DNA from: Acidobacteriota bacterium
Lineage (GTDB): Bacteria; Acidobacteriota; Terriglobia; Terriglobales; Acidobacteriaceae
Assembly (NCBI GenBank): GCA_003224905.1
Contig: QIAA01000052.1
Span: 1-64,000, forward strand
Direction of reading: 5' to 3'
Length of the DNA: 64,000 bases
In this document: positions 26,763-35,500 of the stretch, piece by piece
How the letters are laid out: each line of letters starts with the position of its first letter
How positions within the stretch are numbered: the stretch's first letter is position 1
Notes under the pieces: generated by a model
Database searches by the model: none
Seen by the model: only the letters and a program-made list of their open reading frames with translations
Told to the model about the DNA's origin: nothing
Position numbers and translations under genes: made by a program

Positions 26763-27383
26763 TTACTGTATCGTTAAGCCCACCGTAGTCGAATGGGAGA
26801 CACCCCCACTCGTGCCCTTGATTGTCAACGTATAGGTCCCCGCAACCGCGGTTGGGTTAGCTGAAACCTTCAGAGTCGATGTGCCTGAGCCTGTGAGCGA
26901 CGAAGGCGTGAAGCTTGAAGTCGTCTTCTTTGGCAATCCGCTCAGAGTGAGGGTTACTGTTCCCGAGAACGGGCCTTGAGTTCCAATGCTCACTGAATAA
27001 GTTGTCCTTGATCCGCGACTGATGGTCTGTGACGTAGGACTTGCCGAAATGGTAAAGTCCGAAGGAACTGTCACAACCAGGGTTATGCTCGTGGTATGGG
27101 TGAGAGCGCCGCTGGTCGCAGTGATGGCGATTGGATAAGATCCCGCCGGTGTCGTAGTCGCCGTAGTGATTGTCAATGTTGATGATCCGGAACTGCTGAT
27201 CGTGGTGGGGCTGAAGCTGGCGCTGGCCCCTGCTGGTAATCCGCTAGCGCTCAAACCTACATTGCCATTGAATCCATTCAACGCGGTCACGGTTACCGAG
27301 TAAGTGGTGGTGCTGCCCTGGGTAATCGTTCGCGAAGATGGGGTTGCCGAGACCGAGAAATCAGGGGCTGGCGGAGCTTGCAT
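26763..27383 (-). CDS. Orphan fragment with two Ig-like repeats
   Basis: From ATG 27383 (stop-start TAATG overlap with the protease gene): two tandem repeats of about 95 residues, each beginning DFSVSATPSSRTITQG / DFTISASPTSQTISRG and containing GLPAGASASFSP / GLPKKTTSSFTP. This is the domain that decorates the C-termini of secreted acidobacterial proteins. Here there is no signal peptide and no catalytic domain, so it is either a truncated remnant fused to the protease operon or a small cytoplasmic relic. Ends at a good terminator. Confidence 0.7.
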   Translation of the reverse strand: MQAPPAPDFSVSATPSSRTITQGSTTTYSVTVTALNGFNGNVGLSASGLPAGASASFSPTTISSSGSSTLTITTATTTPAGSYPIAITATSGALTHTTSITLVVTVPSDFTISASPTSQTISRGSRTTYSVSIGTQGPFSGTVTLTLSGLPKKTTSSFTPSSLTGSGTSTLKVSANPTAVAGTYTLTIKGTSGGVSHSTTVGLTIQ

Positions 27384-28537
27384 TAGATGAACAAAAGTTG
27401 CCACGGAAGGCGTGCCTGCGCTGCCTGCGTACTCAGGAAGCGCAGGACATGGCCACGGGAGAAAACCCCCTGTAGGTGTCCATCGGAAACAACCGGCAGC
27501 TGGTTCATGTCCTCGCGGCTCATCAGTTCAAGGGCGCGGATGGCAGGCGTGTCCGGGGCGACGGTGCGCAGCTGACTGAGCGGACGCATCACACTTTGCA
27601 CGCTGGTCTGCGACCAGCTCTCGCGATCAACTTTCTTTACCTCATGGGTCGTGATCAGTCCGGATACCCGGTCGTTTTGGACAACGACGAAGCAGCGGCG
27701 TCCAGTTCGCAACACGTACTCGTCGACAAAATCCTGCAAGCTCAGATGACCCTCCACAGTAGCGCAGTCGCGGTCCATGATATCGGCGACACGCCGGTTC
27801 CGGAGTCCTGCGATCAGTTCTACCTGAACGTAGCTGGAACGCGCCGCATCAAGCAGGAACCAACCGATAAACGCCAGCCACAGTCCGCCATAGTTCGCGC
27901 CTACGAAGAATCGAAACAAGCCTGACAAGATAAACAGAAACGCCACAACCTGGCCGATCTGAGCCGCGAGTCTCGTGGAGCGCTCGGCATTGCGAGTGAT
28001 CCACCAGATGGCGGCACGCAAGACACGCCCACCGTCCAGCGGGTAACCGGGAATCATGTTGAAGACAGCCAGCATGATGTTGATGTAACCGAGCCAAACC
28101 AGCACGGAGATTAAAGGAGTAGCAGCTTCGGTGCCGGGCGTCCAACCACTCACCCAAGCGGTCCCGAGCACAACCAGGCCGATTACGACACTCATAATCG
28201 GACCAGCGATGGCAATCCAGAATTCGGATTTGGCGTCCGAGGCTTCTGTTTCGATCTGCGATACGCCTCCGAGGGCGAACAGGGTAATGGCACGGACGCG
28301 CAAGCCACGCGCCTTCGCCAAGAGGGAATGCGCGAGTTCATGGAGCAGGAGTGCAGCGAAGAACAACAGACCTGTGGCCACCGCGGCCATCCATACCACA
28401 ATGCTGCTCCACTGTGGCGCCACCGCACGGAAATGTTGAGCAAGAGAAAGCGCAATCAGCAGCGCGATGATGAACCAGCTGTAGTCAAGACCGATCGAGA
28501 TGCCGGCGATCCGACCGACCTTAACTTGTGCCTTCAT
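27383..28537 (-). CDS. Site-2 protease (M50) with CBS domains
   Basis: A 384-residue inner-membrane metalloprotease: six helices, the zinc motif HELAH in FAALLLHELAHSLLAKARG (about residues 62-80), FNMIPGYPLDGGRVLR carrying the third zinc ligand (Asp), then two CBS motifs (VADIMDRDCATVEGHLSLQDF; VMRPLSQLRTVAPDTPAIRALELM). M50 CBS-type proteases perform regulated intramembrane proteolysis, for example of anti-sigma factors. ATG 28537 is the likely start. Intact; translationally coupled to the Ig-like ORF. Confidence 0.92.
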   Translation of the reverse strand: MKAQVKVGRIAGISIGLDYSWFIIALLIALSLAQHFRAVAPQWSSIVVWMAAVATGLLFFAALLLHELAHSLLAKARGLRVRAITLFALGGVSQIETEASDAKSEFWIAIAGPIMSVVIGLVVLGTAWVSGWTPGTEAATPLISVLVWLGYINIMLAVFNMIPGYPLDGGRVLRAAIWWITRNAERSTRLAAQIGQVVAFLFILSGLFRFFVGANYGGLWLAFIGWFLLDAARSSYVQVELIAGLRNRRVADIMDRDCATVEGHLSLQDFVDEYVLRTGRRCFVVVQNDRVSGLITTHEVKKVDRESWSQTSVQSVMRPLSQLRTVAPDTPAIRALELMSREDMNQLPVVSDGHLQGVFSRGHVLRFLSTQAAQARLPWQLLFI

Positions 28538-28910
28538 GGTCGTGAAATCTCAGAAGCACGGCATAACACGCTCGTATTCTAGACGAAACTACGCATCTGG
28601 AAGAGGGGATAGGCTATTCGGCGCTGCTACGCAATTCGCTTATGCGCTGTCGTCCGGTCGTGTAGTTTAGAGGTCAACAGGTCAACACTGAAGTTTCTCG
28701 GGCGAACGATCATCTGGTCGTGTATTCCTGCCGATGGATCATGGTGTTTGGTGGATGGGAAGGCTGTTTACAACAATACAAACAATTTCCCACTCTGCGG
28801 CAAGCACTCGACTCGTCAAAGTTTAGTTGTTTCCAAGTGGCCCGTGAGAACGAAGCCGCTCGCACACGCGTTTCAAAATCCAGACCAAGCTAGGAGTGGT
28901 CCCGACAGTG
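28538..28910. other. Intergenic region
   Basis: No supported gene. A short direct repeat AGGTCAAC occurs twice near 28670-28688. Presumably includes the promoter of the M50 operon on the minus strand; no clear motif. Confidence 0.4.
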
Positions 28911-29351
28911 TTATTGGAATCGCTCCAGGGCGGAAGATTCTTGTAGCGGCATCAGGCGCCCCGCATTGGTGGCGAAGGGGCAGGCCAACAGGTGCTCTTC
29001 CATGTCGTTCTTGGCGCGTTCCATATCAACCTGTTGCTTAGCCGCGAATTCCGTATTGATTCGGTAAAGCACCGCGGAACGAGCCGCATGGTACTTGGCT
29101 AGCTTGGATCCGTAGACCCGGTTGAGATTTTCGCACTCTCGGCAATTTGTCATTGGTCGTCGGTTCAACATCTCGCGCTCGGCTTGGACCCAGTCCTGCT
29201 GGTCTTTACCAGGTTTACGACCGCGGCATTCGTAGAGCTGATGGGCACGTTCTCTAATCTTGTTTTCTAACGTTGGTGCATCGGAGATTGTCGCCACTCG
29301 TGCCAGCGTGTCTTGGGCACGGTAAGAATTTTGGGCTTTGCTGGCGTGCAT
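28911..29351 (-). CDS. DUF2934 protein with extra C-terminal region
   Basis: Residues 25-65 (ENKIRERAHQLYECRGRKPGKDQQDWVQAEREM) are the DUF2934 domain, highly expanded in Acidobacteriota. It is followed by a second helical part with CRECENLNRVYGSKLAKYHAARSAVLY and HLLACPF, seen in other small acidobacterial proteins with conserved Cys. Start uncertain: a strong GGGAGG site precedes an ATG at about 29372, but in another frame, while ATG 29351 has no clear site. This suggests a one-base slip between them. Confidence 0.7.
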   Translation of the reverse strand: MHASKAQNSYRAQDTLARVATISDAPTLENKIRERAHQLYECRGRKPGKDQQDWVQAEREMLNRRPMTNCRECENLNRVYGSKLAKYHAARSAVLYRINTEFAAKQQVDMERAKNDMEEHLLACPFATNAGRLMPLQESSALERFQ

Positions 29352-29559
29352 GCGTGGGAATCAGACATGCTGAACCTCCCGGTCCATTATTTCCTAAGGG
29401 GAAGATGCTTCAGATGGACTGACTTAGCTCAGAGAACCTGAACGAGGAACGGAAGTACTCACTCATCCTTCACCGTACGCTGATTGTTCTGCTGTGTCAA
29501 ACATCGCCGAGGGCGTCTAAGCCCTTTCGATAAGAGGGTTAGCACAAGTCGCGTGGTCA

Positions 29560-29814
29560 ATGTTGAACAGCTTCGCAGGAACTTCTCAGGTAGCGTCATC
29601 TTTAGCCGAGGCACACATCCTTAAACTATACTCTAATCTCAGAGACATCTTCTGCTACAGCTGCCGGACGAATGTACCCGTAGTTAGAGATCTCTTGCCA
29701 AAGAATTGGCGTTGGGTTTTCTACGTCGTAGGTAGAACCAGGGATGGACAAGAGGTTAAGGCCCACGTCCCAATGTGCCCACAATGTCACAACAAGGGAC
29801 TGTGGCGGGTGTAG
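29560..29814 (+). CDS. Small zinc-ribbon-like protein
   Basis: An 84-residue ORF with two CxxC pairs spaced about 36 residues apart (FCYSCRTNVPVV ... VPMCPQCHNKG), as in zinc ribbons. The middle WRWVFYVVGRTRDGQEVKA looks like a real beta-rich core. The start region (first 25 residues) is uncertain. Possible small metal-binding protein; no family recognised. Confidence 0.45.
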   Translation: MLNSFAGTSQVASSLAEAHILKLYSNLRDIFCYSCRTNVPVVRDLLPKNWRWVFYVVGRTRDGQEVKAHVPMCPQCHNKGLWRV

Positions 29815-30598
29815 AGGCCACATTGACAACACGTTTGGCGGTGAACCTTCTTTAGAGCAAGAGGGGAGATGTGACCAGGAAATCAAGTGCGACCCTAGCT
29901 GGAACAGGTCGAGAAAATTAGAACAAGCGAAGAGGAAGAATTGGTGGCGCGTATGACTATGCGTGCGAAACGTCCGGGCTTGTGTCTGAACTGAACGATG
30001 CTTGAGCAACGGGGCACACCCGGCACTTTCGCCGTTGTCATCGGCGGCGCTTATCGCACCGCACCAGAATGCGGTCCTAAGGTGGGGTAAAGTTGATATT
30101 AGCCGCCAAAGGATTTCTTGTCAGGCGCTCTTTTTAGACGTGATCGCGGAGAAGGCAGACCTATGGCCCGGAATACACGCTTCCGGCGAATTTGCTGCGG
30201 CTCAAGAGCAGAGGATTGGGTGCAAAGCGGTCACTCGCAATTCGGGAGTTTGCTTTGGGATTGGAGGCGCTGGAGCGGTTCGTTCATCAAGAACCACTCC
30301 GCAGAGTTCACGAGTGTGTATTCGGAGTCCTGGCGCTAGAAAGCGAACCAGTTGATCCGAGACTGTAGTTTGAGCACGAAAGGTTTAGCAAACACTCTTT
30401 GTGGTCGATGCCTCAGCGTCGATTTCGCTGTGTTAAGATAAATCTCGCATGAGAACACAGAAATTTGTAGGCGGTTTGGGGGCGGTTAAGCCAGAACCAG
30501 CCACCATCCTGGACAGAGGATGCGAACTGTGCGTTTTATGCAAAGCCTGCAGAAGCCTTATCCATAGCGGCTTTTGACGAAGTCTGAGTTTTGAGCGT
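29815..30598. other. Long intergenic region with a start-less open frame
   Basis: About 780 bases without a clear gene. The plus frame 30144-30368 is open for 74 codons and encodes a protein-like stretch (LRLKSRGLGAKRSLAIREF, LEALERFVHQEPLRRVHE) but has no ATG or GTG at its head, so it may be a gene remnant. No promoter of the following tRNA was firmly identified. Confidence 0.35.
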
Positions 30599-30675
30599 GG
30601 GGACGTAGTTCAGTTGGTTAGAACGCTGCCCTGTCACGGCAGAGGCCGCGGGTTCGAGTCCCGTCGTCCCCGCCA
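30599..30675 (+). tRNA. tRNA-Asp (anticodon GTC)
   Basis: A 77-base cloverleaf: acceptor GGGGACG paired with CGTCCCC, D-arm AGTTCAGTTGGTTAGAACG, anticodon stem CTGCC/GGCAG with loop CTGTCAC (GTC at 30633-30635), T-arm GCGGGTTCGAGTCCCGT, discriminator G and an encoded CCA end. No second copy of its 3' end was seen in the window, so there is no evidence that the accessory block used it as attachment site. Confidence 0.97.
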
Positions 30676-31176
30676 ATTTTGCAGCCCAGGGAAAGTGTTC
30701 AGCGGCGCTCTTACAAAGCATCGGTCAGCACTGAGTGACGGATACGTGGCGCACCAGATTGCCCCGAAATCGCAATGCTGCTTCTGCTATTTAGTCGCAG
30801 CTACGGAATTCCAGAAAATCATTCAACATCGAGGGAATGAGCAAGGAAGCACGCTATTCCGCTCAGTCTTGATTCGCGCGCGCATTTGATAAACTCTCAG
30901 TTCACCGCTGCTTCCTCCACATCCCAGCTGAAGAATCAAGGCGAGTCGAAAATCACTCCCAACGCGCGGTTCAGCGTTTTTGTCTTTCTCAAGCGATCTG
31001 CGGAGATCCGAATCCGAGGCTTGCTCCCGGCAACCGGATCCCTTGGACTATCCTCAGCGACGTTCACGATCTAGTCTGATGGCTAAATTGCGCATTGGCA
31101 GCGGCAGGCCAATTACCTTGCAAGGTACGACGTGGGGCTGACGCCGCCCCCATCTGGAATCGGTATTGAGGGAATC
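30676..31176. other. Intergenic region between tRNA-Asp and the AAA/PspA operon
   Basis: No well-supported gene. A 43-codon minus-strand frame (GTG at 31067 to TGA at 30936) encodes a natural-looking peptide (KPRIRISADRLRKTKTLNR) and could be a tiny gene or a remnant. No terminator with a T-run was found for the operon ending at 31177. Confidence 0.35.
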
Positions 31177-32931
31177 CTACTCCTGGCCCGTCTGCCTCGA
31201 AAGCGCAAACAATTCATTGGCGCGCCGGATCAGTTGGCTGCGCTCGACATTGCGGTATTGCTCAGGCAGCAGGCTCTTGCTCGTGCATTCCAGAACCGCT
31301 ACCAGATTCTGAAGATCGATTTCGGTCGGATAATAGGGAGGAATGAAATCTTCCAGAGCTGACTTCAAGTCTTCCCTATCCACTGAGGATTTATTGCGCA
31401 GCGCGCTTGCCAGTTGACTGCGAACCAGCACTGCCTCAATATCTGCGCCGGAGAGAGTTCCCGAGTTCGACAGGAAAAATTTCTCTACGTCAGCTGGAAA
31501 CAGAGACATGCCGATTTTCTTCTGCATTGCACGCAAAAGCGCAAGACGTTCTTCCGGCGTGTCAGGATAAAACAGAGCAATATGTTCTTCGGCGCGGCCT
31601 TGCCTCTTTAAATCCACGGGGAGAAGGTCGGGCCGGCAGGTGAGCAGAAACCAGATCACTTTGCCGCGGTACTCGGTGTTTCCCATGAACTGCGCAATTT
31701 GCGCAAAGACCCGATTACTTACTCCGCTGTCACCGGAGCTGGAGCGATCTCCCAGTTGCGCGTCCGCCTCGTCCACGATCACTGCGATGGGACTCATCGC
31801 TTTCAGCAGATTCAGCACTCGCTCGAGGTTTCCTTCCGTGACCCCTTGCCACATGCTGCGAAAGTTTTTCAGCGTTACCGCCGGGATGCCGACTTCTCCG
31901 GCAAAGCAGGTCGTAATAAAAGTCTTGCCGGTTCCTACTGGACCGCAGATTACGTATCCCATCGGAAGCACGTTGGTGTTGCCGGCACGAATTGCTGTGG
32001 CCGCGTCTTTTAACTTTCTTTTTGCCTGATCGTTTCCCGCGACGTAAGACAAATCGAACCGGCTCTGGACAAACTCCAGCAGCCCGCCGGATTCGGCCTC
32101 AATGAGATCCTTCTTTTGCTGGCCAATAAATTTCATGGTGAGCGGCTGGCGATTCTGCACCGCGTGCGCGATCAGGCTCTGCAACTGCACTCGTTTCAGT
32201 CCGGCACCCAATTTGGCCAACGTGGACTCGTTGACATCGGAGCCCGGGGGGAGCGGCTGCTTCTTCAACTGCCACCGAATAAATTCCAACCGTTCCGCCT
32301 CATCCGGAAGAGGGATTGAGATCGCCGAGACACCCGGATTCTGAACGATCCCCTGATTTAGTTCGATTTGGTTTTCGGAGATCAGGCAAATCGTGACATC
32401 GGCGTTGAGGAAGCTCGGATTGCGCGCCCATCGCTTCAGGATGACCAGGGAATTACGGTCCTCCGCAGACATGCTGGACAAATCGCCGGCCGGAGCTATC
32501 GTTTCTGCAAAGTCAATGACCAGACCAATTTTTTTTCCGTCCGCGATCCGCAGGCGCAGATAATTGTCCAGCAGATTCAATACCGCGTCCGGATTCCGCG
32601 GGATGCCCTGCGCGTACGTGGTAGCGTGATAACTGTCGTACCCTTCCAGAGCGTGGCGAAAATCGGACTGGCTCTCGGCTGATCCAAAACTCAGGCCGCC
32701 GCGGTCATAGTGGAGCATGAGATCTCGTTGCCCGAACAATGCTCCAGAGAGAAACTCATCGAGCGCGACGAAGTCCACGCCATCCGGTTTGCGTATGGGG
32801 ACAAAATCCCGCACGTTGCCGTAGAGCACGAACATCGCAAAGGAACGTGAGTAGTACTTCTCGGAAAACTCGCGTGCCCAGGCCGTGAGCGCCTCAAGGT
32901 AGTTTGCCGAGGTTGGGCTAGTCGCCGGCAT
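31177..32931 (-). CDS. AAA+ ATPase with degenerate N-terminal module
   Basis: A 584-residue protein, last gene of the PspA operon. The C-terminal AAA+ domain has Walker A GPVGTGKT (residues 330-337), Walker B AVIVDEAD (about 383-390), sensor-like WFLLTCRPDLLP and arginine-finger region DLKRQGR, then a helical lid. Residues 1-280 form a second, degenerate nucleotide-binding-like module with KKIGLVIDFAE but no P-loop. Probably a hexameric remodelling ATPase acting on a membrane or protein partner. It abuts the upstream membrane coiled-coil gene with no spacer, so the two likely work together. No transmembrane helix. Confidence 0.85.
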   Translation of the reverse strand: MPATSPTSANYLEALTAWAREFSEKYYSRSFAMFVLYGNVRDFVPIRKPDGVDFVALDEFLSGALFGQRDLMLHYDRGGLSFGSAESQSDFRHALEGYDSYHATTYAQGIPRNPDAVLNLLDNYLRLRIADGKKIGLVIDFAETIAPAGDLSSMSAEDRNSLVILKRWARNPSFLNADVTICLISENQIELNQGIVQNPGVSAISIPLPDEAERLEFIRWQLKKQPLPPGSDVNESTLAKLGAGLKRVQLQSLIAHAVQNRQPLTMKFIGQQKKDLIEAESGGLLEFVQSRFDLSYVAGNDQAKRKLKDAATAIRAGNTNVLPMGYVICGPVGTGKTFITTCFAGEVGIPAVTLKNFRSMWQGVTEGNLERVLNLLKAMSPIAVIVDEADAQLGDRSSSGDSGVSNRVFAQIAQFMGNTEYRGKVIWFLLTCRPDLLPVDLKRQGRAEEHIALFYPDTPEERLALLRAMQKKIGMSLFPADVEKFFLSNSGTLSGADIEAVLVRSQLASALRNKSSVDREDLKSALEDFIPPYYPTEIDLQNLVAVLECTSKSLLPEQYRNVERSQLIRRANELFALSRQTGQE

Positions 32932-33810
32932 TTAGCTGGTTATCCGGATGCGCTGGCCGCCCGCTGAAGCGGGAGTATCGTTTAGAGACATTAAGCCATC
33001 CAGTTCCGGGGCTACGCTGCTGAAAATGGATTCGACCTGCTGCACGGTTTGTTCGGTCTGTTCGACATCGCGTACAAGGTTCTCAAGCTGATCGCTCACC
33101 TGCTGCGGGTCGCGCATGGTCACGGATTGGTCGCGGACCAGGTGTAGGACGTCCTCGACCGCCGAGCATTGTGCGTCGACTACTCTGCCGTTATCGCGCA
33201 GCTTCTGATATTTTTCCAGACGCTTGGTCAAAATCTCAATACGCTTCTTGTTGATGTCCTGAACCTGAGGAGGATCGCTGTTGAGCGTTCGCTGCAAGCC
33301 GGCAATTTCACGCTTAATTTCATTTGGGTCGGTGCTCTCGAGGTACTGTTGCTGCTGGCATGCCACGGTCAACAGCCGGGCATAACCGCGCAGCAAGCCC
33401 TCGAGCCGGGAATCCATTTGCTGCAAGAAGATTTGTGAAGTAGTGGACAGTTGGGCAAAGTTGGCGCGGATCGAGCCGCAGACTTCGGCCAGTCGAATGT
33501 ACCGGCTCTTGAGCTCCGACGGTAAACTGCGCAACAGCTCCGTGAACTGCTGCTGATGGTGCCGCTGCTCTTCCGCGAATTTCCATGACTTAACCAGGCG
33601 CTGAAAACGGCTATTCTGGGGAACTATGGCCAGGTACATCAGCTCCACTCCGGCCGCCAGCACTATAGGCAGGAAGCTGCCGCTCAACAGTGCGAAGGCG
33701 CCGGCCCCGGCAAGGGCGATCCAGTTGTATTGGAGATTGAAGGCTTCCTTGACAAAGCTGATTTCATGCCGCTGATCGCCGCTGGGCTGATCCTGAAAGG
33801 CGGCAACCAT
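32932..33810 (-). CDS. Membrane-anchored coiled-coil protein
   Basis: A 292-residue protein with two closely spaced helices near the N-terminus (about residues 29-62, NWIALAGAGAFALLSG and LPIVLAAGVELMYLAIVP), followed by some 200 residues of alpha-helical, coiled-coil-like sequence rich in Gln and Glu (EEQRHHQQQFTELLRSL, QQVSDQLENLVRDVEQTEQ). No enzyme motif. Its position between the ABC ATPase and the AAA+ gene, with zero spacing to both, suggests it is the inner-membrane adaptor of the system. Family not named. Confidence 0.75.
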   Translation of the reverse strand: MVAAFQDQPSGDQRHEISFVKEAFNLQYNWIALAGAGAFALLSGSFLPIVLAAGVELMYLAIVPQNSRFQRLVKSWKFAEEQRHHQQQFTELLRSLPSELKSRYIRLAEVCGSIRANFAQLSTTSQIFLQQMDSRLEGLLRGYARLLTVACQQQQYLESTDPNEIKREIAGLQRTLNSDPPQVQDINKKRIEILTKRLEKYQKLRDNGRVVDAQCSAVEDVLHLVRDQSVTMRDPQQVSDQLENLVRDVEQTEQTVQQVESIFSSVAPELDGLMSLNDTPASAGGQRIRITS

Positions 33811-34641
33811 TTAGACACTCACCCGCACATTCCCACCCGCTCCCGGCGCACGACGCAGGCGACCGAGAACATAACTCTGCAGTTCATGAAATTCATTTCG
33901 TTCTTTCAAGCCCAGGTCACGCGGCCGTTCAAACGGGACTTGAACGTCTTCGACAATTGTTCCCGGGTGCGAACTCATAATGAAAATTCTATCGGCGAGA
34001 TAGATCGCCTCTTCAACGTCATGCGTCACAAATAGAATTGTGCTGGCGCTTTCATCCCATACACGCAGGAGAAGCTGCTGCATCTCGCTGCGGGTTTGCG
34101 CGTCTAGCGCGCCAAAAGGCTCATCCATCAGGATTACCGCCGGACGCAACGCCAGGGTTCGTGCAATCGCAACCCGCTGCTGCATTCCTCCGGAAAGAGT
34201 CTCCGGATAGGAATTTTCGAATCCTTTGAGTCCTACCGCATCGATCAACTGCGCCACGGTTTCTTTGCGCTTCGCGTCCCCCACGCCGTTGATCTTCAAT
34301 CCGTAGGCTATGTTACCAGCTACCGTCAGCCAGGGAAACGAGGTGTATTTCTGAAACACCATGCCTCGATCTCTACCCGGGCCATGCACCGGCTGATCAT
34401 TTACCAGCACTTCGCCGGTGTCGGGGCGATCAAGTCCGGCGATCATGCGCAGCAGCGTAGATTTGCCGCACCCCGACGGCCCGAGCAAAACGCGGAATTC
34501 TCCAATGTCGCGGCCTTCGCGAGAATACGCGTCTTCCACATTGAACTTAATGTCCTGCACTGCATCGATTCGCTTTCCCTCAGGAGAGAGAAAGCAGCGG
34601 CTGACATTGCGCACGGTAATCTTGGACTTTTTAGGTTCCAT
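33811..34641 (-). CDS. ABC transporter ATP-binding protein (NitT/TauT type)
   Basis: A 276-residue ATPase: Walker A LLGPSGCGKSTLLRMIAGL, Q-loop VFQKYTSFPWLTV, signature LSGGMQQRVAIARTLA, Walker B VILMDEPFGALD, H-loop LFVTHDVEEAIYLA. Closest in layout to the nitrate/sulfonate/taurine importers (TauB/SsuB). Overlaps the permease gene by 11 bases, and ends directly at the membrane coiled-coil gene. Intact. Confidence 0.93.
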   Translation of the reverse strand: MEPKKSKITVRNVSRCFLSPEGKRIDAVQDIKFNVEDAYSREGRDIGEFRVLLGPSGCGKSTLLRMIAGLDRPDTGEVLVNDQPVHGPGRDRGMVFQKYTSFPWLTVAGNIAYGLKINGVGDAKRKETVAQLIDAVGLKGFENSYPETLSGGMQQRVAIARTLALRPAVILMDEPFGALDAQTRSEMQQLLLRVWDESASTILFVTHDVEEAIYLADRIFIMSSHPGTIVEDVQVPFERPRDLGLKERNEFHELQSYVLGRLRRAPGAGGNVRVSV

Positions 34642-35500
34642 GTTTCACCGCCTTCAAATGGGCGCTGGCGCTGGGGACAGCAGCACCCGCAGCCGCGAAA
34701 CTCGGAGTCGTTCTGCGCCATGGAAATAGGCGATGTTCAAGGAAAGTAAGCAGGAATCGGAACAGGAAGGCAGCAATACCGATGGCGATGATTCCAGCGT
34801 ACACACGCTCGAAATCCAAAACCTTTCGCGCCGCTTCCACCATGTAGCCGACACCTTTGCGGGCATTCACCATCTCGGCAAGAATCACATAAGTCCAGCC
34901 AATGTCGTAAAGAATGCGGAAGGAGGAAAAGATTGCGGGAAATGAGGCGCGGAACAGCAGCCAGAGCACATGCCGCCGTTTTGCGCCCAGCGTGTAGGCG
35001 GTTTCGAGCAGAGAGTTATCGACTCGATTGACCTCTTCCACTACCACTGCCAGCAGGTAAAAGAACATTCCAAACCACAGGAATGCAACCTTCATCATTT
35101 CGTCCATCCCGAAGAGGGCAATGAAGGCGGGAAGGAAGGCTGTCAGCGGCATCGCGCGCATAGGAGCGGCGACAGGGTTGATGAACTCAAACAGCCAGCG
35201 ATAGCTGGCCATTAGAATGCCCAACGGAACGGCCACGACCGTACACCAGAAGAACGCTTGGGCGATGCGCCACCAACTCTTCACCACGTTCCCCAGCAGA
35301 TCGTATTCGGTCCACAATTTTCCGAATGCCCGAATCACCCCCATGGGCTTGGGAAGAGAGAACGGCGGCAGGATTTCCCAATTAGTAAGGATGATCCACA
35401 GAAGAATGATCAGCCCCCAGCTCAGGAAGCCCAGCATGACTCGCAGACGTGGCGAGACTTCTCTCCGAATCGTGAACAGATCATGCATGGGACTCTTCAA
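34631..35500 (-). CDS. ABC transporter permease (NitT/TauT type)
   Basis: A 289-residue inner-membrane permease with about six helices and the cytoplasmic coupling motif in LLETAYTLGAKRRHVLWLLFRASFPAIFSSFR, of the BPD_transp_1 family used by TauC/SsuC. An N-terminal helix GFLSWGLIILLWIILTNW is followed by a periplasmic loop. Start overlaps the stop of the binding-protein gene by four bases. Works with the preceding binding protein and the following ATPase. Confidence 0.92.
   Translation of the reverse strand: MKSPMHDLFTIRREVSPRLRVMLGFLSWGLIILLWIILTNWEILPPFSLPKPMGVIRAFGKLWTEYDLLGNVVKSWWRIAQAFFWCTVVAVPLGILMASYRWLFEFINPVAAPMRAMPLTAFLPAFIALFGMDEMMKVAFLWFGMFFYLLAVVVEEVNRVDNSLLETAYTLGAKRRHVLWLLFRASFPAIFSSFRILYDIGWTYVILAEMVNARKGVGYMVEAARKVLDFERVYAGIIAIGIAAFLFRFLLTFLEHRLFPWRRTTPSFAAAGAAVPSASAHLKAVKHGT

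Noticed and set aside
30599-30675. tRNA-Asp as attachment site of the accessory block
   Set aside because: The block ends 6 kb away and no repeat of the tRNA 3' end was found at either border within the window.
30536-30721. Minus-strand ORF over tRNA-Asp (TTGLEPAASAV type)
   Set aside because: This is the familiar spurious ORF produced by reading the complement of a tRNA gene.
30936-31067. 43-codon minus-strand ORF with GTG start
   Set aside because: Natural-looking but too short and without a ribosome-binding site or recognisable family; mentioned only in the intergenic note.
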